DNA of 38,464 nt, from NCBI GenBank assembly GCA_025464915.1, contig JAODNF010000311.1, forward strand, positions 1-38,464, read 5' to 3'. The notes below the pieces were generated by a model that saw only the letters and a program-made list of their open reading frames with translations, did not search any database and had not been told where the DNA came from. Position 1 is the stretch's first letter. Each line of letters begins with the position of its first letter. The DNA is from Frankiales bacterium (GTDB taxonomy: Bacteria > Actinomycetota > Actinomycetes > Mycobacteriales > SCTD01). This document shows, one piece after another, positions 26,474 to 33,987 of this stretch. The translations under genes were made by a program, and so were the position numbers.

Positions 26474-26517
26474 AACGTAGCCCCATCATCATAATGATGG
26501 CAACACAGGTCTACAGT
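26474..26517. promoter_or_regulatory. Divergent promoters with 18-bp near-palindromic operator
   Basis: Positions 26483-26500 read CCATCATCATAATGATGG, a palindrome with one mismatched pair. For the importer operon (minus) TTGCCA (26503-26498) and TACGTT (26479-26474) form a promoter with an 18-base spacer, so the site fills the spacer. For the GntR gene (plus) TACAGT (26512-26517) is a -10, 7 bases before GTG 26525, and the site covers the -35 region. The divergent GntR protein is the obvious candidate to bind it. Confidence 0.68.
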
Positions 26518-26524
26518 CCTTGGC

Positions 26525-27325
26525 GTGACGACCCCCCGGCCGCGCCGCTCACGCGCAAAGGTCCGGCAGCCGCGCGTGGCGGAGGTCCTCGCCGATGTGC
26601 TGCGGGACCGGATCCTGTCGGGCGATCTCGACGACGGCGCGCTGCTGCCGAAGCAGGACGACCTGCTCGCGGAGTTCGGCACGTCGAAGGCGTCCGCCCG
26701 GGAGGCGTTCCGGATCCTCGAGACGGAGGGTCTGGTGACGGTGCTGCGCGGCAACGTCGGCGGTGCGGTCGTGCACCGGCCCAAGCCGGAGACGGCGGCC
26801 TACATGCTGGGCCTGGTCCTGCAGTCCAAGCGGGTGGAGCTGTCCGACGTGGGCGCGGCCCTGCAGTACGTCGAGCCGCTGTGCGCCGCGCTCTGCGCCG
26901 GCCGCGAGGACCGCGCGACGCAGGTGGTGCCTCAGCTCGAGGCCGCCCATCAGGCGCTGGTCGACGCCATCAACGACGGTGACGAGGCCCAGGCGGTGCC
27001 GGCGTCCCGCGCCTTCCACGAGGAGCTCGTGAAGCGCTCGGGCAACGAGACGATGATCCTGCTCGCCGGTGCGCTCGAGTCGCTCTGGTCGGCCCACGAG
27101 GGCGCCTGGTCCGTGGCCGCCTCCGAGGCCGGCCGTTTCCCCGAGCCGCTGCTGCGCAAGCGTGCCCTGCAGGAGCACGAGCAGCTCATCGACGCCATCG
27201 CCGCCGGCGACATCGACCGGGCCACCCGCACCGCCCGCCGGCACCTCACAACGGCGCAGCAGTACCCACTGGGCGACGGGAGCGGTGGTGCAGTCCAGGC
27301 GTCGTACCTGCGCCGGATCCCCTAG
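26525..27325 (+). CDS. GntR-family regulator, FadR subfamily
   Basis: This 266-residue regulator has an N-terminal winged helix (VAEVLADVLRDRILSGDL, then FGTSKASAREAFRILETEGL) and a C-terminal all-helical FCD-type domain from about residue 90, with histidines in FHEELVKRSGNE and LQEHEQLIDAI and RRHL that match the metal/ligand site of the FadR group. Such proteins respond to organic acids or acyl-CoAs. The GTG start has no ribosome binding site and lies 7 bases after a -10. It is divergent from the importer operon and very likely controls it. Its stop shares CTAG with the convergent SDR gene. Confidence 0.93.
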   Translation: MTTPRPRRSRAKVRQPRVAEVLADVLRDRILSGDLDDGALLPKQDDLLAEFGTSKASAREAFRILETEGLVTVLRGNVGGAVVHRPKPETAAYMLGLVLQSKRVELSDVGAALQYVEPLCAALCAGREDRATQVVPQLEAAHQALVDAINDGDEAQAVPASRAFHEELVKRSGNETMILLAGALESLWSAHEGAWSVAASEAGRFPEPLLRKRALQEHEQLIDAIAAGDIDRATRTARRHLTTAQQYPLGDGSGGAVQASYLRRIP

Positions 27326-28170
27326 TGGTCAGCGGTTCTGATCAGCAGGCGGGGCACTGACCCGTCGAGGTCGGTGAAGCCGTACTCGTCCGCGAGGTCG
27401 GCGATCCGGACAGCCCTGCCGGTCTTCGCGATCACGTTCTCGTCGCCCGCCAGGGCGGCCACGCCGCGACCGACGAAGCGCGGCGTCTCGGCCTGACCGA
27501 GGTCGAACTTCCCCTCACCACCGAGGTCGAGGTACTGGCCGCCGGCCTCGTCGGTCTTCGCGCCGAACATGACCAGCTCGGTCTTCACCAGCCCGGGCCA
27601 GACCGAGATGGCAGCCACGCCGTGGTCGCGCAGCTCGTGCGCCATGTCGGCCGTCATCTTGTCCACCGCGGCCTTGCCCACGCCGTACGGCACGTTGTGG
27701 GCGTACTGCACCGCACCGTCGCTCGTGACGTTGACGATGAGCCCGCTGCCGGCCTCGACCATGCTCGGCGCGGCGAGGGCGCTGGCGACGTAGTGGCTTC
27801 GGCAGCCGATGCCGATGACCTCGTCCCACGCCTTGACCGGGAGCTGCCAGAAGGGCGTGCCGAGCCAGCCGGCGAGGTCGGGGGCGGAGAAGACGTTGTT
27901 GACCAGGACGTCGATGCGGCCCTGCTCGGCGAGGACCTGCTGAATCGCTGCTTCGACGGCGTCGTCGTCGTGGTGGTCGACCGCGAGGGCGATGCCCGTC
28001 CCGCCGAGCGCGTCGATCTGAGCGGCGGTCTCCCCCACCGTGCCCGGCAGCATGCCGCCGTCGACTGTGCGGCCGGTGACGTAGACCGTCATCCCGGCCG
28101 CGCCCAGCTCCAGGGCGATGCCCTTGCCGATCCCCCGGCTGGCACCCGTGACCACAGCGACCTTCGACAT
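27322..28170 (-). CDS. Short-chain dehydrogenase/reductase (DHRS1-like)
   Basis: This 282-residue SDR has the cofactor motif TGASRGIG (8-15), NNV at 91-93, and the catalytic set S150, Y162 and K166 (YGVGK). The VTGR after the second strand and overall sequence resemble the DHRS1-like group. It would oxidise or reduce an alcohol/ketone with NAD(P); the substrate is unknown. ATG 28170 is preceded by GGGAGGG; the longer frame to 28221 would cross the intergenic repeat and is not needed. It lies next to the GntR gene and is divergent from a carboxylesterase, which may link it to the same catabolic programme. Confidence 0.92.
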   Translation of the reverse strand: MSKVAVVTGASRGIGKGIALELGAAGMTVYVTGRTVDGGMLPGTVGETAAQIDALGGTGIALAVDHHDDDAVEAAIQQVLAEQGRIDVLVNNVFSAPDLAGWLGTPFWQLPVKAWDEVIGIGCRSHYVASALAAPSMVEAGSGLIVNVTSDGAVQYAHNVPYGVGKAAVDKMTADMAHELRDHGVAAISVWPGLVKTELVMFGAKTDEAGGQYLDLGGEGKFDLGQAETPRFVGRGVAALAGDENVIAKTGRAVRIADLADEYGFTDLDGSVPRLLIRTADH

Positions 28171-28184
28171 GTTGAGCCCTCCCT

Positions 28185-28220
28185 TGTGCGCAACATAGCA
28201 ATGATGGGACGTTGCGCACA
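28185..28220. promoter_or_regulatory. TGTGCGCAAC inverted repeat between SDR and esterase genes
   Basis: TGTGCGCAAC (28185-28194) and GTTGCGCACA (28211-28220) are perfect 10-bp arms separated by 16 bases. Each arm contains the palindrome TGCGCA. On the minus strand TATGTT (28196-28191) is a possible -10 for the SDR gene, overlapping one arm; the other arm ends in the A of the esterase ATG. This fits a two-site operator controlling both genes. No obvious cognate regulator lies beside it except the GntR protein. Confidence 0.6.
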
Positions 28221-29566
28221 TGACTCAGGCGCGTACCTCCGTGGCTACCTTCGACGGCAGCGACGCAGGCGCGTGGCTCGGCATCCGCTACGGCGTGGCC
28301 GACCGCTGGCAGGCCCCGCGACCGGTCGGTCCGGTCGACGGGCTGCAACCGGCGAAGTGGTTCGGGCCGTCCGCCCCGCAGCAGCCCGGTCCGATGTCCG
28401 GCGCCGTCCCCGGCATGGCGGTCACCGACACGGCCGAGGACTGCCTGACCCTGAACGTCTGGGCACCGCACGCCGCGGACGGTCTGCCGGTGATGGTCTG
28501 GATCCATGGCGGCGCGTTCCAGATCGGCGGCACCAGTCTGCAGACGTACGACGGCAGCACCCTGTCCCGTGAGCAGCAGGTCGTCGTGGTGTCGCTCAAC
28601 TACCGCCTGGGGGCGCTCGGCTGGCTCACCGGCGTCGACGGCGTCGTCCCGAACTGCGGCCTGCTCGACCTGCAGCTCGGCCTGCAATGGGTCCGGGACC
28701 ACATCGCGGCCTTCGGCGGCGACCCCGCCAACGTGACGGTCTTCGGCGAGTCCGCCGGCGCGGGTGCGGTGCTGCACCTGATGGCGAGCAGCACCGGCCT
28801 GTTCGACAGGGCGATCGCGATGTCCCCCGGCGCCGGCCAGACGCTGCCGTCCGAGCTCGGCAGGCAGGTGGCGGACGCGTTGCTCGCCAAGGTGCCCCTC
28901 GACGCTCCGGTCGAGGACATCCTCGCTGCCCAGGCGGAGGTCAGCGCCGAGCTGCTCCCCCTCGTCGGCGCCATGCCGTTCCACCCGTCGGGGGAGCCGC
29001 TCTGGGGCCGCACGGGCGACGTGCCGCTGCTGATCGGCACGACGTCGCAGGAGATGTCGCTGTTCGTCCCGCCGATGGAGCTGGACGCCGACACCCTGAC
29101 GTCGCTGCTAGAGCCGCTGCTGTCAGCGGAGGCGCACCGGCCGCTCGGCGCCGATGCCGTGAACCGGGTCGTGAAGGCCTACAGCGGACCGACCGCCATG
29201 GCCGACATCGCCACCGACGTCACGATGCGGCTGCCCGTCGAGCGCCTCCTCGACGCTCACCCCGGGCCCGCGTACGCCTACCAGTTCACCTACGAGACGA
29301 CCCACGGCGCCTGCCACGCCGCCGACCTGCCCTTCGTCTTCAACAGCTTCGACGTCGAGGGCTGGCGCGACTGGGTCGGTGGCTCCCCCGACGGGCTGGG
29401 CCGCACCATCCGCGACGCCTGGGCGGCGTTCGCCCGCACCGGCGTCCCGCGCGACGACTGGCCGCCCTACGACGAGCGGCGCCTGATGATGGAGCTCGGC
29501 CCCGAGGTGACGGTGGTGGCCGACCCCCTCGCCGAGGCGCGCAGCCGCTGCGCCCCCGTCCTGTAG
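28220..29566 (+). CDS. Type B carboxylesterase
   Basis: This 448-residue alpha/beta hydrolase of the carboxylesterase/para-nitrobenzyl esterase family has the oxyanion-hole segment VWIHGGAF (93-100), the EDCLTLNVW signature at 73-81, the nucleophile S178 in GESAGAG, and a likely catalytic histidine in THGACHAADLPFVF. It is shorter than the usual 490-550 residues. No signal peptide is seen, so it is probably cytoplasmic and hydrolyses a carboxylic ester. No ribosome binding site precedes the ATG. It is divergent from the SDR gene across the 10-bp inverted repeat. Confidence 0.92.
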   Translation: MTQARTSVATFDGSDAGAWLGIRYGVADRWQAPRPVGPVDGLQPAKWFGPSAPQQPGPMSGAVPGMAVTDTAEDCLTLNVWAPHAADGLPVMVWIHGGAFQIGGTSLQTYDGSTLSREQQVVVVSLNYRLGALGWLTGVDGVVPNCGLLDLQLGLQWVRDHIAAFGGDPANVTVFGESAGAGAVLHLMASSTGLFDRAIAMSPGAGQTLPSELGRQVADALLAKVPLDAPVEDILAAQAEVSAELLPLVGAMPFHPSGEPLWGRTGDVPLLIGTTSQEMSLFVPPMELDADTLTSLLEPLLSAEAHRPLGADAVNRVVKAYSGPTAMADIATDVTMRLPVERLLDAHPGPAYAYQFTYETTHGACHAADLPFVFNSFDVEGWRDWVGGSPDGLGRTIRDAWAAFARTGVPRDDWPPYDERRLMMELGPEVTVVADPLAEARSRCAPVL

Positions 29567-29615
29567 CCGCGGCTCTCTGGTCCGTCCCCCGCCCCGTGCT
29601 GGCGAGCGCAGGACG

Positions 29616-29954
29616 TCAACGGCCGAGTCGCTCGCGGATGAGGAACTTCGGCACGCACATCGCCCACGCCTCGGTCACCCGCTCCTGCATCTCGTCCAGG
29701 TCCAGCTCGCCGATGCGGCAGGCGACCCACTGGTACCTCATGTCCGACGCGCCGGGCAGCAGGTAGCGGTCGTCGGACGCGACAAGGGCCGTCCGTTCCT
29801 CGCGCGGGAAGGCGAAGCCCATCAGCGTCTCGTCGCGACTGAAGGCGCAGTAGACGATCGACGTGACGCGGAACTTCACGCGGTCGTGGATGAGGTGCTC
29901 GGTGGTGCGGGGCAGCGTCAGCGCCAGCTTGCGCACGTCCTCGACGGTGGCCAC
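29616..29954 (-). CDS. YjbR/MmcQ-family protein
   Basis: This roughly 112-residue protein shows the YjbR (double-wing/CyaY-like) pattern: VEDVRKLALTLPRTTEHLIH at the start, then FRVTSIVYCAFSRDE, MGFAFPREERTALVASD and a C-terminal helix ELDLDEMQERVTEAWAM. The biochemical role of the family is not established; DNA-binding-like properties have been proposed. GTG 29954 or 29960 are the likely starts because the family begins just before VEDV; the frame is open to 30053. It is convergent with the esterase gene, 49 bases apart. Confidence 0.82.
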   Translation of the reverse strand: MATVEDVRKLALTLPRTTEHLIHDRVKFRVTSIVYCAFSRDETLMGFAFPREERTALVASDDRYLLPGASDMRYQWVACRIGELDLDEMQERVTEAWAMCVPKFLIRERLGR

Positions 29955-30029
29955 GCCCACATATTCGCTGGACTCACCGACAACCGCCAGGCATCCTGAC
30001 CGGCTCAGCACCGAGGAAGGACCGACCGC

Positions 30030-30077
30030 GTGACACGCAGACGAGATCAGCACCTACGGGTGCCCGTCCTGCGCTGA
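30030..30077 (+). CDS. Putative 15-residue leader peptide
   Basis: GTG 30030 opens a 15-codon frame, MTRRRDQHLRVPVLR, ending in TGA at 30075-30077, 41 bases before the AAA ATPase gene. AGGAAGG lies 9 bases before the start. Short Arg-rich leader peptides of this general look are annotated upstream of many actinobacterial genes, but this one lacks the C-terminal cysteine seen in the cysteine-attenuation type. It overlaps a nested hairpin, so it could couple translation of the leader to downstream expression. It may equally be chance. Confidence 0.35.
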   Translation: MTRRRDQHLRVPVLR

Positions 30078-30079
30078 TC
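30045..30079 (+). promoter_or_regulatory. Nested hairpins in the AAA ATPase leader
   Basis: GATCAGC (30045-30051) pairs with GCTGATC (30073-30079). Inside, CACC-TACG-GGTG (30051-30062) forms a short stem closed by a UNCG-type tetraloop; the two share one base, so they are alternatives or stack with a strained junction. They lie within the putative leader peptide frame. Confidence 0.4.
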
Positions 30080-30118
30080 GCGGGGTCACCCGGGCGCCCC
30101 GACCTACCGGAGAGCCCC

Positions 30119-31126
30119 GTGGACACCATCCTGGGACAGTTCGACCTGTCCGACCTGCACAACGACCTCGGTCCCTACCTGTACTTCCGCGCGCACGAGC
30201 GCCGCGGCGACGCGCACCTCGTGAAGCGCGACCTCAAGCACGCCGTCACGCGCGACGTGCTGCCCGACCGGGCCGTCCTCGTCCGGACCGTCGACAACGG
30301 TCCCTGCGTCGACGTGCTCGCCGAGGTGGACGACACCGTCGTGCTGCTCCGCACCTGGAAGCAGGCGGCCGACGTCTGGGTCACGGCTCACGACGAGCCC
30401 ACCGCCCGGGCCGTCGCCTCGGAGATCGAGGCGCGCGCCTTCAAGCAGCCGGCGCAGGGCCGCATCGAGCTGCGGTTCACCTCCGACGACAGCAGCACCC
30501 GGTACGTCGAGGTGGACGTGCCCACGTGGACCCAGGTCGAGGGCCACTACAGCCCGGCCGTGCACACCGCGCTGAACGGCCTCGTCGCGCACCGGCACTC
30601 GACGGCAGAGGCCCGTCGCCTGATGCTCTGGCACGGCGAGCCGGGTACGGGGAAGACGACCGCCATCCGGGCGCTCCTGCACGCGTGGCAGGAGTGGACC
30701 GAGGCGGTGGTCGTCACCGACCCCGAGTCGCTGCTCTCGAGCGGCAAGTACCTGCGCCGCGTGATGCTCGACGCCAACGACGACCACAAGTGGCAGGTGG
30801 TCGTCCTCGAGGACGCCGAGTCCCTGCTCCACAAGACCGGCGGCAAGGGGATGGCGAAGCTGCTGAACCTGTGCGACGGCCTGCTCGGGCAGGGCCTGCG
30901 CTGCCTGTTCCTCATCACCACCAACGAGCCGCTGCAGGCCGTGCACCCGGCGCTCGTCCGCCCCGGACGCTGCCTGTCGCGCGTCGAGTTCGACCGGCTC
31001 CCCGCCAGCCAGGCTGCCGGCCTGCTGGGCCGTCCCGTCGACCGCGGCATGACGCTCGCCGAGGTGATGGCGGCCAAGCCGGTGACGGTCGTGCAGGAGC
31101 CGGTCGCGGTGGGTCAGTACCTGTAG
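30119..31126 (+). CDS. AAA ATPase with DUF5925-like N-terminal domain
   Basis: This 335-residue protein has an N-terminal domain (about 1-140) resembling DUF5925 of actinobacteria, and a C-terminal AAA domain: Walker A GEPGTGKT (173-180), Walker B VVVLEDAE (227-234), sensor-1 ITTNE (266-270), and arginines R281 and R284 in PALVRPGRC placed like arginine fingers. AAA proteins of this type remodel proteins, but no target is known. The GTG start is preceded by GGAGAG. Its end overlaps the convergent AlkZ-like gene by 13 bases. A possible leader peptide lies upstream. Confidence 0.88.
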   Translation: MDTILGQFDLSDLHNDLGPYLYFRAHERRGDAHLVKRDLKHAVTRDVLPDRAVLVRTVDNGPCVDVLAEVDDTVVLLRTWKQAADVWVTAHDEPTARAVASEIEARAFKQPAQGRIELRFTSDDSSTRYVEVDVPTWTQVEGHYSPAVHTALNGLVAHRHSTAEARRLMLWHGEPGTGKTTAIRALLHAWQEWTEAVVVTDPESLLSSGKYLRRVMLDANDDHKWQVVVLEDAESLLHKTGGKGMAKLLNLCDGLLGQGLRCLFLITTNEPLQAVHPALVRPGRCLSRVEFDRLPASQAAGLLGRPVDRGMTLAEVMAAKPVTVVQEPVAVGQYL

Positions 31127-32073
31127 AACCGCTGCACGTCGGCCCACTCCCGCTCGAGTCCCTTCGTCACCGCCGCGCTCAGCGGGGCGAAGGGCTCGAG
31201 CGCTCCGGACGACACGGTCCAGGTGGCGACGGCCCTGCCCCTGACCAGTGCGATCGGCTTGAAGATGCCGTTGACCGTGATGACGCCCTCGGCACCTGCC
31301 ATCACCCAGTCGCGGGAGTCCCAGCCGCAGAGCAGCTCGTCCCAGGGACCGAGCAGCGTGGGCCCGGGCACGGTCGCCTCGTACGCCGGAGCCTCGCGTC
31401 CCTGGAGGGCGGCGCGGGCGTCGCGCAGGGTCAGCCCGGCCCACTTCGCGAGGTCGCGGTCGGTCGAGGGGCCGTGGCCGGCGAGATAGCGGGTGCCGAG
31501 CTCCTGGAGCGCCGTCTCGCGCGACACCCTCGGCTGCTTGCCGAGCCAGTCGGCGACGAGCACGAAGGCCTGCTCCCGGCCGACCATCGGCCCACGCACG
31601 CAGATGCCTGCCAGCGTCGCCTTGAGGAGCAGGTGCACGATCGCCTGCCCCGCGACCGGGACGCCCTTGCGCTCCAGGGCGTCCTTGAGCTGCGTGCGGG
31701 TCGCCGGCCCGTCTTTCAGCACCCTCGTGATGATCGGCAGCGCCTTGTCGGCCTGGCCGGTCGAGACGCCCTCCTGCCGCAGCCGCGTCGCGTTGCTCGT
31801 CACGAGCTGGGGCGTGGTCAGCGCGTGCAGCCAGGCGTAGTCCTCCGACCGGATCAGGTGCAGCGTCCCGCGGTTCACCCAGGTGACGACCGCGGCGCGT
31901 GAGGCGAGGGCCTCGTCCACGTCGTCGACGGTCAGCCCGGTGCTGCGAGCTCGCACCCCGAGCTGGCCGGCCCGCAGCTCCTGGCACTGGACAGCGAGGC
32001 AGCGGTCGAGCACGCCGAGGACGGAAGTCGCCTTCGGGCCCGCGAGCAACTGGGCCGCGAGCCGTGGGATCAC
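31114..32073 (-). CDS. AlkZ/YcaQ-like winged-helix DNA glycosylase
   Basis: This 319-residue protein belongs to the HTH_42 family, with tandem winged helices and a C-terminal beta-barrel. The N-terminal segment LAVQCQELRAG has Q29-C30-Q31, matching the Q-hydrophobic-Q catalytic motif of AlkZ from Streptomyces sahachiroi rather than the QxD of E. coli YcaQ. AlkZ removes bulky alkylated bases and unhooks azinomycin crosslinks. AWLHALTTPQLV and the GPWDELLCGWDSRDWV region are family-like. Whether this one is active is not shown. Its start overlaps the small upstream gene by 4 bases. Confidence 0.85.
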   Translation of the reverse strand: MIPRLAAQLLAGPKATSVLGVLDRCLAVQCQELRAGQLGVRARSTGLTVDDVDEALASRAAVVTWVNRGTLHLIRSEDYAWLHALTTPQLVTSNATRLRQEGVSTGQADKALPIITRVLKDGPATRTQLKDALERKGVPVAGQAIVHLLLKATLAGICVRGPMVGREQAFVLVADWLGKQPRVSRETALQELGTRYLAGHGPSTDRDLAKWAGLTLRDARAALQGREAPAYEATVPGPTLLGPWDELLCGWDSRDWVMAGAEGVITVNGIFKPIALVRGRAVATWTVSSGALEPFAPLSAAVTKGLEREWADVQRFYRY

Positions 32074-32405
32074 TCCGCGAGGGTAGGCGGGCAGGCTGAG
32101 AGCAGCGCAAGGAGGACGGCGTCCAGCTCGGGCTCCGGGGCACCGGATGCCATCTCGTCACAGGTGAGCAGCACCCGCGTGCCGCCCGACCCGACGGGCG
32201 TGAACGCCCAGGTCAGGAACACGCCGTCCTCACAGCCGTCGCCGACGGACATGAGCAGCTGGCAGGAGGTGCGGGACTGCAGCACCTCGGTCTGGTCGGA
32301 CCACAGCTGCGTGACGAGGCGGTGGACCTCGTCCCAGGCCCGGACGACGGGCACCGGCAGCAACGTTGTCGCCGACGTCGTCGAGAGCAGCTCGTCGGAC
32401 GTCAT
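32070..32405 (-). CDS. Small protein, possibly START/SRPBCC-like
   Basis: A 111-residue soluble protein begins MTSDELLSTTSATTLLPVPV. The pattern of a helix (VRAWDEVHRLVTQLW), strands ending in FLTWAFTPVGSGGTRVLLTC and a C-terminal helix vaguely suggests an SRPBCC-type fold, but I do not recognise the family. ATG 32405 overlaps the methyltransferase stop and its own stop overlaps the glycosylase ATG, which makes it a real operon member. The longer frame upstream is a shadow of the methyltransferase gene. Confidence 0.72.
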   Translation of the reverse strand: MTSDELLSTTSATTLLPVPVVRAWDEVHRLVTQLWSDQTEVLQSRTSCQLLMSVGDGCEDGVFLTWAFTPVGSGGTRVLLTCDEMASGAPEPELDAVLLALLSACPPTLAE

Positions 32406-33019
32406 GGCCGGACCGCGATGCCCGTGAACAGCGAGCCGATGGCTCGGGGCACGCCCTTCTCGTACCGGTGGTCGACCTGCTTCACCTCGAGGCCGCCCCG
32501 GGTAAGGATCCCGGGGACGTCGCGGTCGAGGTGGCAGCCGGCGGCGAGGACCCGCTGAACCGGGTTGACCCGGCGCTGCCAGCGCACGACGCCGACGTCC
32601 GGCGCCAGCCCGTGCTCGGCGAAGTGCACTGCCCCACCCGGGCGCAGGACCCGCGCCATCTCCCGTACCGCCTTCTCGGGGTCCGGGATCGAGCACAGGC
32701 TCCAGGTGCACAGCACCATGTCGGCGGACTCGTCCTCGAACGGCAGCGCCTGCCCGTCGAGCCCGCTGATCTCGACCGGCACCGGCGACGCGGCGATTCG
32801 GTCGGCGGCCAGCCGGACGCCGACACCGAGCGGCTCGACGGCCCGGACGCGCGTGACGGTCGAGGGCAGGTACGGCAGGTTGTGGCCGGTGCCGAAGCCG
32901 ATCTCCACCACGTCGCCGGCGAGCCCTGCGCAGACCTCCGCGCGGACGTGCCGGGTCTGGGCCGTGTCCATCACCTTGTTCATCAGGTGCGGGAACACCC
33001 GCTCGCTGTAGCGGCTCAT
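32402..33019 (-). CDS. Class I SAM-dependent methyltransferase
   Basis: This 205-residue enzyme has motif I VVEIGFGTGHNLPYL (about 37-51), the acidic residue of motif II in RAVEPLG, motif III-like DMVLCTWSLCSIPDPEKAV and VLRPGGAVHFAEHG, the UbiE/Methyltransf_11 pattern. The acceptor is unknown; similar proteins are annotated as phospholipid or quinone methyltransferases without proof. ATG 33019 fits the family start (MSRYSERVFPHLMNK); the frame extends far upstream but that region belongs to the oxidoreductase on the other strand. It heads a three-gene coupled operon with the small protein and the AlkZ-like gene. Confidence 0.9.
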   Translation of the reverse strand: MSRYSERVFPHLMNKVMDTAQTRHVRAEVCAGLAGDVVEIGFGTGHNLPYLPSTVTRVRAVEPLGVGVRLAADRIAASPVPVEISGLDGQALPFEDESADMVLCTWSLCSIPDPEKAVREMARVLRPGGAVHFAEHGLAPDVGVVRWQRRVNPVQRVLAAGCHLDRDVPGILTRGGLEVKQVDHRYEKGVPRAIGSLFTGIAVRP

Positions 33020-33055
33020 GTCGGCGTCGTCATCCCCCCCAGGTGTCAGACGTGC

Positions 33056-33112
33056 CCTCACAGTGTGACCGCACCAGCCCTCGCTGTGAAGAGAACGGGG
33101 AGTTCTGTGAGG
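33056..33112 (+). promoter_or_regulatory. Inverted repeat able to pair with the ribosome binding site
   Basis: CCTCACAG (33056-33063) and CTGTGAGG (33105-33112) are perfect 8-bp arms. The right arm contains GAGG of the ribosome binding site of the oxidoreductase gene, so pairing would mask it if the transcript begins upstream of 33056. CTGTGA also occurs at 33084-33089. Chance is not excluded. Confidence 0.35.
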
Positions 33113-33121
33113 ATGACGCTC

Positions 33122-33970
33122 ATGCGTCTCGGTATCCAGATCCCGTCGTTCACGTTCCCCGGTGGCAAGGCCACCCTCGGCCAGGACCTCGCCGCGATCG
33201 CCCGTACGGCGGACGACGCCGGGTTCAGCGCCATCGCCGTGATGGACCACTTCTTCCAGATCGGCCCGGTGGGCCCGCCGGAGATGGAGATGCTCGAGGC
33301 CTACACGACGCTCGGCTTCCTGGCCGGCCACACCAGCCGCGCACAGCTGCTCACCCTCGTCACCGGCGTGATCTACCGCGAGCCGGGCCTGCTGGCGAAG
33401 ACGCTCAGCACCCTCGACGTCCTGAGCGGCGGCCGTGCGGTGCTCGGCATCGGGGCGGCGTGGAACGAGCAGGAGGCCAGGGGCCTGGGCTTCCGGTTCC
33501 CGCCGGTGGCCGAGCGGTTCGAGCGGCTCGAGGAGACCCTGCAGATCTGCCGGCTGATGTTCGACGGCCAGGACACGTCGTACGACGGGAAGCACTTCAC
33601 CCTGGAGCGCACCCTCAACGTGCCCTCGCCCATCAGCGCCCTCCCGATCATGATCGGCGGCGGCGGGGAGAAGAAGACGCTGCGGCTGGTCGCGCAGTAC
33701 GCGCAGCTGTGCAACCTGTTCCCTGGGCCCGACCTGGCGCACAAGCTCGAGGTCCTGCGCGGCCACTGCGAGGCGGTCGGCAGGCCGTACGACGACATCG
33801 AGAAGACCGTCTACTACACGTTCGACACGGCCAAGTCGTCCGCCGAGACGGTGGACGAGCTCGGCGCCCTGAAGGACCTCGGATTCGGCCTCGCTCTCGG
33901 CGGCGTGCGGGACGTCCACACCCTGGCGCCTCTGGAGACGATCGGCGCGGAGGTGCTGCCCCAGCTCTGA
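33122..33970 (+). CDS. LLM-class F420-dependent oxidoreductase
   Basis: This 282-residue protein is a luciferase-like monooxygenase-family TIM barrel: MRLGIQIPSFTFPGG, AIARTADDAGFSAIAVMDHF, STLDVLSGGRAVLGIGAAWN, and PIMIGGGGEKKTLRLVAQYA are all characteristic. In actinobacteria this group mostly uses coenzyme F420 as hydride donor or acceptor. The substrate is unknown. ATG 33122 is preceded by GAGGA at 8 bases; ATG 33113 is possible but overlaps that site. The GST-like gene follows after 17 bases, so the two may be cotranscribed. Confidence 0.92.
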   Translation: MRLGIQIPSFTFPGGKATLGQDLAAIARTADDAGFSAIAVMDHFFQIGPVGPPEMEMLEAYTTLGFLAGHTSRAQLLTLVTGVIYREPGLLAKTLSTLDVLSGGRAVLGIGAAWNEQEARGLGFRFPPVAERFERLEETLQICRLMFDGQDTSYDGKHFTLERTLNVPSPISALPIMIGGGGEKKTLRLVAQYAQLCNLFPGPDLAHKLEVLRGHCEAVGRPYDDIEKTVYYTFDTAKSSAETVDELGALKDLGFGLALGGVRDVHTLAPLETIGAEVLPQL

Positions 33971-33987
33971 CCGGGTAGGGGCCGCCC

